Source: Stutzerimonas nosocomialis
GTDB lineage: Bacteria; Pseudomonadota; Gammaproteobacteria; Pseudomonadales; Pseudomonadaceae
Direction: 5' to 3'
Assembly (NCBI RefSeq): GCF_005876855.1
Contig: NZ_QLAE01000003.1
Location: 62,001-126,000 of the forward strand
Length of the DNA stretch: 64,000 nucleotides
Part shown: piece by piece, positions 1-7,645 of the stretch
Numbering within the stretch: position 1 is the first letter of the stretch
Layout of the letters: every line of letters begins with the position of its first letter
The notes under the pieces: model-generated
What the model saw: only the letters and a program-made list of their open reading frames with translations
The model's database searches: none
Told to the model about the DNA's origin: nothing
Program-made: the position numbers and the translations under genes

Positions 1-39
1 ACCCTGGAGGTCGAGGTCGGTCATCTTCAAAACGGTCAT
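1..39 (-). CDS. pgk: Phosphoglycerate kinase, N-terminal 13 codons only
   Basis: Only the first 13 codons lie in the window, read leftward from an ATG at 39. They spell MTVLKMTDLDLQG, the usual opening of Pseudomonas phosphoglycerate kinase, which transfers phosphate from 1,3-bisphosphoglycerate to ADP. A purine-rich AGGAAGAT sits just upstream of the ATG. The gene lies directly downstream of epd on the same strand, the classic epd-pgk order. The identification rests on a short peptide plus this synteny. Confidence 0.85.
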   Translation of the reverse strand, partial: MTVLKMTDLDLQG

Positions 40-78
40 AGGATCTTCCTTAAGAGTGGTCGAGTGGCGCGCTGCGGT

Positions 79-1125
79 TCAATCGTCATGGGCGACGCGC
101 AGATAGTGGTCGGCGACTTCGAGCATGCGGTTGGCGAACCCCCACTCGTTGTCGAACCAGGCCAGCAGATTCACCAGCCTGGGGCCGGAAACGCGGGTCT
201 GGCTGCCATCGACGATGGCCGAATGCGGGTCGTGGTTGAAGTCGCAGCTGGCATGGGGCAGTTCGGTGTAGGCCACGAGGCCCTTGAGCGGCCCGCCTTC
301 GGCGGCTTCGCGCAGGACCCGGTTGATCGTCTGCGCATCGGTGTCGCGGGCGGTCTGCAGGGTAATGTCCAGGCAGGACACGTTCACCGTCGGCACCCGA
401 ACCGCTTTGGCCTGAATCCGCCCCGAGAGTTCCGGCAACAGCCGTTCTATTCCGCGGGCGAGCCCGGTGGACACCGGAATCACCGACTGGAAGGCCGAGC
501 GGGTGCGGCGCAGGTCCTCGTGGTGGTAGGCGTCGATCACCGGCTGGTCGTTCATCGCCGAGTGGATCGTGGTGATCGAGGCGTACTCGATGCCCACCGC
601 CTCGTTGAGCAGCTTGAGCACCGGCACGCCGCAGTTGGTGGTGCAGGAGGCATTGGAAACCAGCCGTTCACGCCCCGTCAGGCAGCCCTGGTTCACCCCC
701 ATCACCACCGTGGCCTCGACGTCGGCGGCGCTGCCCATCGGCTGGGAGAACAGCACGCGCGGCACCCCCGCCTCGAGAAAACGCAGCCCATCGGCGCGGC
801 TGGTATAGGCACCGGAGCATTCGAGCACCAGGTCCACGCCCAGCGCGGCCCAGTCGATCGCTTCGGGGTCGGCCTGGCGCAGCACCTTCACGCAATGGCC
901 GTTGAGGTGCAGGCAGTCGCCCTCCACGCTCACGTCGCCGGGAAAGCGGCCGTGGGTGGAGTCGAAACGGGTGAGGTATTCCAGACTGGCCATGTCGGCC
1001 AGATCGTTGAGCGCAACGATCTCGAAGTTGAAGGCGGCGTCGCGCTCGTAGAAGGCGCGCAACACGCAACGACCGATGCGGCCGTAGCCGTTCAGGGCGA
1101 TGCGGTAGGGGGGAGTTCGGGACAT
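79..1125 (-). CDS. epd: D-erythrose-4-phosphate dehydrogenase
   Basis: This 348-residue protein belongs to the GAPDH family and oxidises erythrose 4-phosphate to 4-phosphoerythronate in the DXP-dependent pyridoxal phosphate pathway. The N-terminus has the NAD-binding GYGRIGR motif, and the catalytic cysteine sits in SNASCTTNC near residue 155. It lies between tkt upstream and pgk downstream, all on the minus strand. That context favours Epd over glycolytic GapA, although a GAPDH role cannot be fully excluded by reading alone. The intergenic space to tkt is filled by an inverted heptad repeat. Confidence 0.93.
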   Translation of the reverse strand: MSRTPPYRIALNGYGRIGRCVLRAFYERDAAFNFEIVALNDLADMASLEYLTRFDSTHGRFPGDVSVEGDCLHLNGHCVKVLRQADPEAIDWAALGVDLVLECSGAYTSRADGLRFLEAGVPRVLFSQPMGSAADVEATVVMGVNQGCLTGRERLVSNASCTTNCGVPVLKLLNEAVGIEYASITTIHSAMNDQPVIDAYHHEDLRRTRSAFQSVIPVSTGLARGIERLLPELSGRIQAKAVRVPTVNVSCLDITLQTARDTDAQTINRVLREAAEGGPLKGLVAYTELPHASCDFNHDPHSAIVDGSQTRVSGPRLVNLLAWFDNEWGFANRMLEVADHYLRVAHDD

Positions 1126-1131
1126 TGGCTC

Positions 1132-1231
1132 TGGAGCCCGAAGCCCGAAGCCGGAAGCCCGAAGCCCGAAGCAGGAGCGGCGCCTGGCACGTCCTGCTTC
1201 TGCTTCAAGCCTCAGGCTTCAAGCTTTAAGC
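1132..1231. repeat. Inverted heptad repeat array, copy 1 (tkt-epd gap)
   Basis: The left arm is about five 7-bp units of the form GAAGCCC. A spacer of roughly 15 bases follows, then a right arm of units close to GCTTCAA in the opposite orientation. The arms can fold into a long imperfect hairpin. The array fills almost all of the 106 bases between the tkt stop and the epd start. Related arrays occur at 17107-17198 and 63448-63525. Confidence 0.8.
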
Positions 1232-3229
1232 TCATTCCTCCAGCAGTTCTTCAGCCACGGCCAGGATGTTGTCGACCGTGAAGCCGAAGTGCTCGAACAG
1301 CTGGCCGGCCGGCGCGGATTCGCCGTAGGTGGTCATGCCGATGATGCGGCCTTCAAGGCCCACGTACTTGTACCAGTAGTCGGCATGGGCCGCTTCGATG
1401 GCGATCCGCGCGCTGACCTCGACCGGCAGCACTTGCTGCTTGTAAGCCGCATCCTGGGCGTCGAACACGCTGGTGCAGGGCATCGACACCACGCGCACCT
1501 GGCGGCCCTGCGCGGTGAGCTGGTCGTAGGCCTGCACGGCCAGGCCGACTTCGGAGCCGGTGGCGATGAGGATCAGCTCGGGCTCGCCCGCGCAGCTCTT
1601 GAGGATGTAGCCGCCGCGAGCGATGGCCGCTTCGGTCTCGTTGTCGCGGATGTGATACGGCAGGTTCTGGCGCGAGAAGACCAGCGCGCTCGGGCCGTCG
1701 TGGCGCTCGACCGCATGCTTCCAGGCCACCGCCGATTCGACGGTATCGGCCGGACGCCAGGTGTCCAGGTTCGGCGTGCAGCGCAGGCTGGCCAGTTGCT
1801 CGACCGGCTGGTGGGTCGGGCCGTCTTCGCCCAGGCCGATGGAGTCGTGGGTGAAGACGTACAGCACGCGCTGCTTCATCAGGGCCGACATGCGCACCGC
1901 GTTGCGGGCGTATTCCATGAACATCAGGAAGGTCGCGCCGTAGGGGATCAGGCCGCCGTGCAGGGCGACGCCGTTCATGATCGCGCTCATGCCGAACTCG
2001 CGCACGCCGTAGTACATGTAGTTGCCCGAGGCATCCTCGGCGACCACCGGCTTGCAGCCCTTCCACAGGGTCAGGTTGGAACCGGCCAGGTCCGCCGAGC
2101 CGCCGAGCAGTTCGGGCAGCAGCGGGCCGAAGGCGTTGAGGCAGTTCTGGCTGGCCTTGCGGCTGGCGATGGTCTCGCCCTTGGTCGCCACCTCACGGAT
2201 GAAGGCCGATGCCTTCTCGGCGAAGTCCGCCGGCAGCTCGCCGGCCATGCGGCGCTTGAACTCGCTGGCGAGGTCGGGGAATTCGGCCTGGTAGGCGGCA
2301 AAGCGCTGGTTCCACTCGTTCTCGGCGTTGACGCCGGCTTCCTTGGCGTCCCACTCGGCGTAGATGTCGGCCGGGATCTCGAACGGGGCGTGGTGCCAGC
2401 CGAGCGCCTCGCGGGTCGCGGCGACTTCGGCATCGCCCAGCGCGGCGCCGTGGGATTCTTCCTTGCCCTGCTTGTTCGGCGAGCCGAAGCCGATGATGGT
2501 CTTGCAGCAGATCAGGGTCGGCTGGTCGCTCTTGCGGGCGGTCTCGATGGCCATCTTGATCTCGTCGGCGTCATGGCCGTCGACGTTGCGGATCACCTGC
2601 CAGCCATAGGACTCGAAGCGCTTGGGCGTGTCGTCGGTGAACCAGCCGTGCACTTCGCCATCGATGGAGATGCCGTTGTCGTCGTAGAAGGCGATCAGCT
2701 TGGACAGGTTGAGGGTACCGGCCAGCGAGCAGACCTCGTGGGAGATGCCTTCCATCATGCAGCCGTCACCCATGAAGACGTAGGTGAAGTGGTCGACGAT
2801 GTTGTGGCCCGGGCGATTGAACTGCGCGGCCATGACCTTTTCGGCCAGCGCGAAGCCCACCGCGTTGGCGATGCCCTGCCCCAGCGGACCGGTGGTGGTC
2901 TCGACGCCCGGCGTGTAGCCGTACTCCGGATGGCCCGGGGTCTTGCTGTGCAGCTGGCGGAAGTTCTTCAGGTCGTCGATCGACAGGTCGTAGCCGGTCA
3001 GGTGCAGCAGCGAGTAGATCAGCATCGAGCCATGGCCGTTGGACAGCGCGAAGCGGTCGCGGTCGGCCCAGGTCGGGTTGGTCGGGCTGTGTTTGAGGTA
3101 GTCGCGCCAGAGCACCTCGGCGATGTCCGCCATGCCCATGGGGGCACCGGGGTGGCCGCTGTTGGCTTTCTGCACGGCATCCATGCTGAGGGCGCGGATG
3201 GCGTTGGCACGGTCACGACGGCTGGGCAT
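1232..3229 (-). CDS. tkt: Transketolase
   Basis: A 665-residue thiamine-diphosphate enzyme of the non-oxidative pentose phosphate pathway; it moves two-carbon units between sugar phosphates. The thiamine-binding GDG motif appears as GDGCMMEG, substrate-contact histidines lie in SGHPGAPMG and GPLGQG, and the C-terminal transketolase domain is complete. The start at 3229 ([14 protein letters not shown]) is chosen over an upstream in-frame start because a GCAGGAGA ribosome site sits a few bases before it and family proteins begin here. It is the first gene of the tkt-epd-pgk run and is divergent from sahR. Confidence 0.97.
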   Translation of the reverse strand: MPSRRDRANAIRALSMDAVQKANSGHPGAPMGMADIAEVLWRDYLKHSPTNPTWADRDRFALSNGHGSMLIYSLLHLTGYDLSIDDLKNFRQLHSKTPGHPEYGYTPGVETTTGPLGQGIANAVGFALAEKVMAAQFNRPGHNIVDHFTYVFMGDGCMMEGISHEVCSLAGTLNLSKLIAFYDDNGISIDGEVHGWFTDDTPKRFESYGWQVIRNVDGHDADEIKMAIETARKSDQPTLICCKTIIGFGSPNKQGKEESHGAALGDAEVAATREALGWHHAPFEIPADIYAEWDAKEAGVNAENEWNQRFAAYQAEFPDLASEFKRRMAGELPADFAEKASAFIREVATKGETIASRKASQNCLNAFGPLLPELLGGSADLAGSNLTLWKGCKPVVAEDASGNYMYYGVREFGMSAIMNGVALHGGLIPYGATFLMFMEYARNAVRMSALMKQRVLYVFTHDSIGLGEDGPTHQPVEQLASLRCTPNLDTWRPADTVESAVAWKHAVERHDGPSALVFSRQNLPYHIRDNETEAAIARGGYILKSCAGEPELILIATGSEVGLAVQAYDQLTAQGRQVRVVSMPCTSVFDAQDAAYKQQVLPVEVSARIAIEAAHADYWYKYVGLEGRIIGMTTYGESAPAGQLFEHFGFTVDNILAVAEELLEE

Positions 3230-3456
3230 CGCTGAATCTCCTGCGGGGGTATGGCGAGAAAGACGCCCATTTTCCCCCACGGCGGGGCCCGGGGGCAATG
3301 CGCAGGGACCATATCGCCGCCATCATCTGACCACCCGCGCGGCGCACACCGCCCTGGCGCGCCGCCCAGACCCTCCCTGTGGCACTACGCCGCGCCCGAA
3401 ACACCCCGAAAGATCGCACCGACGCCGGCGGCGGCCCGGCGTCGCGGCCGCCCAGG

Positions 3457-3480
3457 CAATATCAAAAGATATTGATATTG
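3457..3480. promoter_or_regulatory. Putative SahR operator
   Basis: CAATATC, four A's and GATATTG form a perfect inverted repeat, and an extra ATATTG half-site follows. This AT-rich palindrome stands out in a GC-rich intergenic stretch (3230-3521), where nothing else notable was seen. It lies just upstream of the proposed -35 of the ArsR-methyltransferase gene. SahR repressors of the SAM cycle are known to bind AT-rich palindromes and release DNA when SAH binds. Autoregulation of the sahR-metK unit is the inference. Confidence 0.65.
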
Positions 3481-3483
3481 GCG

Positions 3484-3512
3484 TTGCCCCCTGCAAGGCC
3501 ACCGACTAGACT
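3484..3512 (+). promoter_or_regulatory. Putative sigma70 promoter of sahR-metK
   Basis: TTGCCC at 3484-3489 and TAGACT at 3507-3512 are separated by 17 bases. The start codon follows at 3522, so a transcript starting about 6-8 bases after the -10 would be nearly leaderless. No Shine-Dalgarno sequence is visible in that gap. The operator at 3457-3480 abuts the -35, a position suited to repression. Confidence 0.45.
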
Positions 3513-3521
3513 GCGCGACCT

Positions 3522-4520
3522 ATGAGCCTGCGCATCCCCCAGATCCGTTTCGACGCCAGCGACCAGCTCGCCGCCCTGTGCAAGGCCGGCGGCGACCCGC
3601 TGAGGCTGAACGTGCTGAGGGCGCTGGCCAGCGATTCGTTCGGCGTGCTGGAGCTGGCGCAGATCTTCGCCATCGGCCAGTCGGGCATGAGCCACCACCT
3701 GAAGGTGCTGGCCCAGGCCGGGCTGGTGGCCACCCGCCGCGAGGGCAACGCGATCTTCTACCGTCGCGCCCTGCCCGACGGCGAGAGCCTTGGCGGCGCG
3801 CTGCATGCCGCCCTGCTCGAGGAGGTCGACGGCCTCGAGCTGCCCGACGAGGTACGCGCGCGGATTGCCTCGGTGCATGCGCAGCGCAGTGCGGCGAGCG
3901 AGGATTTCTTCACCCGCATGGCCGGCAGCTTCCAGGCTCGACAGGACCTGATCGCCGGCCTGCCGCAGTATCGCGACAGCGTGCTGGCGCTGCTCGAGGC
4001 GCTGCACCTGCCGGCCGGGGCCTCGGCCCTGGAGGTCGGCCCGGGCGACGGCAGTTTTCTGCCGGAACTGGCGCGACGCTTCGCGCGGGTGCTGGCGGTC
4101 GACAACAGCCCGGCGATGCTGGAGCTGGCGCGACTGCGCTGTGAACAGGAAGGGCTCGGCAACGTCGAACTGAAACTTGCCGATGCCTTGCACGACGATT
4201 GCCCGGCCGCCGATTGCGTGGTGGTCAACATGGTGTTGCACCACCTGGCGGCGCCGGGCGAGGCACTCAGACAACTGGCGCGGCTGGTGAGCCCGGGCGG
4301 AAGCCTGCTGATCACCGAGCTGTGCAGCCACAACCAGGGGTGGGCCAGGGAGGCCTGCGGCGATCTCTGGCTCGGTTTCGAACAGGACGATCTGGCCCGT
4401 TGGGCCGATGCCGCGGGGCTCACGCCCGGCGAGAGCCTCTACATTGGCTTGAAAAACGGTTTTCAGATCCAGGCCCGGCAGTTCGCCCGCCCCGCTGACG
4501 ACCGACTCACCCACCGGTAA
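3522..4520 (+). CDS. sahR: ArsR-family regulator with SAM-methyltransferase-like domain (SahR type)
   Basis: The 332-residue protein has an N-terminal winged-helix ArsR domain (about residues 15-95, with LAQIFAIGQSGMSHHLKVL as the recognition region). The C-terminal Rossmann methyltransferase-like domain has the SAM-binding motif LEVGPGDGSF near residue 170. This architecture matches SahR, a repressor that senses S-adenosylhomocysteine through a methylase-like domain and controls metK, ahcY, metF and metE/H. It lies 14 bases upstream of metK in the same direction. The SahR assignment comes from architecture, context and the palindromic operator; a catalytic methyltransferase role is less likely. 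Confidence 0.8.
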   Translation: MSLRIPQIRFDASDQLAALCKAGGDPLRLNVLRALASDSFGVLELAQIFAIGQSGMSHHLKVLAQAGLVATRREGNAIFYRRALPDGESLGGALHAALLEEVDGLELPDEVRARIASVHAQRSAASEDFFTRMAGSFQARQDLIAGLPQYRDSVLALLEALHLPAGASALEVGPGDGSFLPELARRFARVLAVDNSPAMLELARLRCEQEGLGNVELKLADALHDDCPAADCVVVNMVLHHLAAPGEALRQLARLVSPGGSLLITELCSHNQGWAREACGDLWLGFEQDDLARWADAAGLTPGESLYIGLKNGFQIQARQFARPADDRLTHR

Positions 4521-4534
4521 CAGGAAACCGATAG

Positions 4535-5725
4535 ATGAGCGAATACTCGATTTTCACCTCCGAGTCCGTGTCCGAAGGACACCCGGACAAGATCGCCGAC
4601 CAGATTTCCGATGCGGTACTGGACGCCATCATCAGCGAAGACAAGCACGCCCGCGTCGCCTGCGAGACCCTGGTCAAGACCGGGGTGGCCATCGTCGCCG
4701 GTGAAGTGACCACCTCCGCCTGGGTCGACCTGGAACAGCTGGTGCGCGATGTGATCATCGACATCGGCTACAACAGCTCCGACGTCGGCTTCGACGGCGC
4801 CACCTGCGGCATCGTCAACATCATCGGCAAGCAGTCGGTGGACATCGCCCAGGGCGTCGACCGCTCCAAGCCGGAAGACCAGGGCGCCGGTGACCAGGGC
4901 CTGATGTTCGGCTATGCCAGCAACGAAACCGACGTGCTGATGCCGGCACCGATCCGCTTCTCCCACGCGCTGGTCGAGCGCCAGGCCGAAGCGCGCAAGA
5001 GCGGCCTGCTGCCCTGGCTGCGCCCGGACGCCAAGAGCCAGGTCACCTGCCGCTACGAAGGCGGCAAGGTGGTCGGCATCGACGCCATCGTGCTCTCCAC
5101 CCAGCACAACCCCGAGGTCAAGCATGCCGACCTCAAGGAAGCGGTGATGGAGCTGATCGTCAAGCACGTGATCCCCGCCGAACTGCTGCACAAGGGCACC
5201 CAGTTCCACATCAACCCGACCGGCCAGTTCGTCATCGGCGGCCCGGTGGGCGACTGTGGCCTGACCGGCCGCAAGATCATCGTCGACACCTACGGCGGCA
5301 TGGCCCGTCACGGCGGCGGCGCCTTCTCCGGCAAGGACCCGTCCAAGGTCGACCGTTCGGCCGCCTACGCCGGTCGCTACGTGGCCAAGAACATCGTCGC
5401 TGCGGGCCTGGCCGAGCGCTGCGAGATCCAGGTCTCCTACGCCATCGGCGTCGCCCAGCCGACCTCGATTTCGGTGAACACCTTCGGTACCGGCAAGATC
5501 GGCGACGACAAGATCATCGCCCTGGTGCGCGAGCACTTCGACCTGCGTCCCTACGCGATCACCACCATGCTCGACCTGCTGCACCCGATGTACAAGGCCA
5601 CCGCCGCCTATGGCCACTTCGGTCGCGAACCCTATGAGATGACGGTCGGTGGCGACACCTTCACCGCCTTCACCTGGGAGAAGACCGACAAGGCAGACGC
5701 CCTGCGCGCCGCCGCCGGCCTCTAA
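4535..5725 (+). CDS. metK: S-adenosylmethionine synthetase
   Basis: This 396-residue enzyme makes SAM from methionine and ATP. The N-terminal [19 protein letters not shown] segment, the central [12 protein letters not shown] motif and the [16 protein letters not shown] loop are all family signatures, and the length is normal. An ACAGGAAA ribosome site precedes the ATG. It follows sahR closely, so it is probably co-transcribed with it and subject to SAH-responsive repression. A strong hairpin terminator follows the stop codon. Confidence 0.98.
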   Translation: MSEYSIFTSESVSEGHPDKIADQISDAVLDAIISEDKHARVACETLVKTGVAIVAGEVTTSAWVDLEQLVRDVIIDIGYNSSDVGFDGATCGIVNIIGKQSVDIAQGVDRSKPEDQGAGDQGLMFGYASNETDVLMPAPIRFSHALVERQAEARKSGLLPWLRPDAKSQVTCRYEGGKVVGIDAIVLSTQHNPEVKHADLKEAVMELIVKHVIPAELLHKGTQFHINPTGQFVIGGPVGDCGLTGRKIIVDTYGGMARHGGGAFSGKDPSKVDRSAAYAGRYVAKNIVAAGLAERCEIQVSYAIGVAQPTSISVNTFGTGKIGDDKIIALVREHFDLRPYAITTMLDLLHPMYKATAAYGHFGREPYEMTVGGDTFTAFTWEKTDKADALRAAAGL

Positions 5726-5735
5726 GCCCGGCCGC

Positions 5736-5780
5736 AACGAAAAGCCCCGCCAGCTCGCGCTGCGCGGGGCTTTTTCGTTT
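5736..5780. terminator. Bidirectional intrinsic terminator
   Basis: An AAAAGCCCCGC / GCGGGGCTTTTT inverted repeat with T runs on both sides lies between the convergent metK and DUF2780 genes. It can terminate both transcripts. Confidence 0.85.
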
Positions 5781-5793
5781 CAGGGCGAACGGC

Positions 5794-6357
5794 TCAGTTG
5801 CCGCCCACGCCCCAGACGCCCGCCAGCCCCTGCAACAGCGAGCCCTCGACGCCCTGGTTGTCCAGGTACTGGAGCAGCAGCGGCGCGAACTGACCCACCA
5901 GGGCCGAATCCATGCCGAGCATGGCGAAGGCCTGCTGCGCCTGAGGCAGCGTCTGCACCTCGTCCAGCGCTTTCTGCGTCGCGCTGCCGACCTGATCGGA
6001 CTGGCCCGACTTGCCAAGCAGCCCACCAAGACCGGCGAGCTGCCCGAGCCCGTTGCTCCCGGCCAGGCGCTGCAGCTCGGGCATCTCGTTGACCAGGTGG
6101 CCATACTGGCTCACCGGCAGCTGATGGCGCGCCACGTTGAGCAGCGCGCCGGTGCCGCCGATGGCCTGCTGCGGCGTGATGCCCAGCTCGTCGAGCGTAC
6201 CGACCAGCTGGATCGCCTGCGCCGCCTGCCCCTGCTGGGTGCCGCCCATCATCGAAGCGCCGATGCGGGCCGCCTCGCCCAGGTCGAAGGCGGCGAGCGC
6301 CGGGCCGCTGAGCAGACCAAGTGCCGCCGTGATCACGACGGGCCGGAAAATCTTCAT
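5794..6357 (-). CDS. Exported DUF2780 (VcgC/VcgE-like) protein
   Basis: The 187-residue protein opens with a signal peptide (MKIFRPVVITAALGLLSGPALA). The rest is low-complexity, Ala/Gly/Gln/Leu-rich sequence that resembles the DUF2780 family of secreted proteins of unknown function. The start at 6357 is preferred over the upstream ATG at 6420 because it places the signal peptide at the terminus and has a CGAGG ribosome site. It is a single gene, convergent with metK and divergent from the glycosyltransferase gene. Function is unknown. Confidence 0.8.
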   Translation of the reverse strand: MKIFRPVVITAALGLLSGPALAAFDLGEAARIGASMMGGTQQGQAAQAIQLVGTLDELGITPQQAIGGTGALLNVARHQLPVSQYGHLVNEMPELQRLAGSNGLGQLAGLGGLLGKSGQSDQVGSATQKALDEVQTLPQAQQAFAMLGMDSALVGQFAPLLLQYLDNQGVEGSLLQGLAGVWGVGGN

Positions 6358-6578
6358 GCGAAACCTCGCGAGGTGAATGGACGGCCATGCTAATCCGCCG
6401 CCGCCCGCGTTGCTCGACAACCTGTCGAAAAGTCCGGCGCGCGCGCCCCGTGACAGCCGACGAGCGGAACGCCCGGCTCACTTGAAATCCTCGCCTCGAA
6501 CCCTAAATGCGAAGCCGATTCCCGACGAGGACCCTGACGATTTCTCGCTCTGTTCATCCCTGATCAAGGAGACCATTG

Positions 6579-7643
6579 ATGAAGATTGCGCAAATTGCCC
6601 CCCTCTACGAAGCCGTGCCGCCGCGCCTGTATGGCGGAACCGAGCGCGTCGTCGCCCACCTGACCGACGCGCTCGTCGAACTCGGACACGAGGTCACCCT
6701 GTTCGCCGCCGCCGATGCGCAGACCTCGGCCGAACTGGTACCGGTCCGCGATCGCGCCCTGCGGCTCGACCCGCAGCCGCTCAAGTCGGACCTGGCGAGC
6801 CACCTGCAGCTGATCGACGAGGTTCGCGGCCGCGCGCACGAGTTCGACGTCCTGCATTTCCATGTCGACCTGCTGCACTTCCCCTTCTTCGAGGACATGG
6901 CCGAGCGGACCCTGACGACCCTGCACGGACGCCTCGACCTGGCCGACCTGCCGCAGGTCTACCGCCGCTGGCACCGCTATCCGCTGATCTCGATTTCCCA
7001 CCACCAGCGCGCGCCGCTGGCGTTCGCCAACTGGGCCGGCACCATTCATCACGGCCTGCACGCCTCCAGCTACCGTTTCCATGAGCGGCCCGAAGGGGGC
7101 TACCTCGCCTTCCTCGGCCGCATCTCGCCGGAGAAACGACCGGACCGGGCCATCGCCATCGCGCGTCGGGCCGGCTTGCCGATCAAGATCGCGGCGAAGG
7201 TCGACAGCGCCGACACCGAGTACTACGACCAGGTCATCCGCCCGCTGCTGGACGACCCGCTGGTGGAATTCGTCGGCGAAATCAGCGATGCGCAGAAATC
7301 CGAATTCCTCGGCAACGCCCGCGCACTGCTGTTCCCCATCGACTGGCCCGAGCCGTTCGGCCTGGTGATGATCGAGGCCATGGCCTGCGGCACGCCGGTG
7401 ATCGCCTGGCGCTGCGGTTCGGTGCCGGAGGTCATCGATGATGGCGTAACCGGCTTCATCGTCGACGACGAGGTCGCCGCCGCCGATGCCGTTCACTGGG
7501 TCGGCACCCTCAGCAGGCGGCGCGTGCGCGAGGTGTTCGAGCAGCGCTTCTCCGCCCACGCCATGGCGCAGCGCTACCTCGAACAGTACTGGAAGCTGCT
7601 GGGCGATCACGGCCCCCATCAGCCACTGCAGAAGAGCGCCTGA
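6579..7643 (+). CDS. GT4-family glycosyltransferase
   Basis: The 354-residue protein has a GT-B fold. The N-terminal half carries the acceptor-side PPRLYGGTERVVAHL motif, and the C-terminal half has the donor-binding FLGRISPEKRPD strand and the EPFGLVMIEAMACGTPVIA block with the E-x7-E retaining signature. The ATG at 6579 is preferred to the in-frame TTG at 6576 because AAGGAGA lies at proper spacing. It ends two bases before the debranching-like enzyme gene, so the two are probably one operon. The acceptor sugar cannot be read from sequence. Confidence 0.88.
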   Translation: MKIAQIAPLYEAVPPRLYGGTERVVAHLTDALVELGHEVTLFAAADAQTSAELVPVRDRALRLDPQPLKSDLASHLQLIDEVRGRAHEFDVLHFHVDLLHFPFFEDMAERTLTTLHGRLDLADLPQVYRRWHRYPLISISHHQRAPLAFANWAGTIHHGLHASSYRFHERPEGGYLAFLGRISPEKRPDRAIAIARRAGLPIKIAAKVDSADTEYYDQVIRPLLDDPLVEFVGEISDAQKSEFLGNARALLFPIDWPEPFGLVMIEAMACGTPVIAWRCGSVPEVIDDGVTGFIVDDEVAAADAVHWVGTLSRRRVREVFEQRFSAHAMAQRYLEQYWKLLGDHGPHQPLQKSA

Positions 7644-7645
7644 CC

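Noticed and set aside
1289-3235. A plus-strand frame of about 650 codons opposite tkt
   Set aside because: It is another GC-driven antisense frame; transketolase motifs on the minus strand are decisive.
3522-4520. Reading the ArsR-methyltransferase as an arsenic resistance gene
   Set aside because: There are no ars genes nearby, and the fusion next to metK fits SahR; the methylase-like domain is better explained as an SAH sensor.
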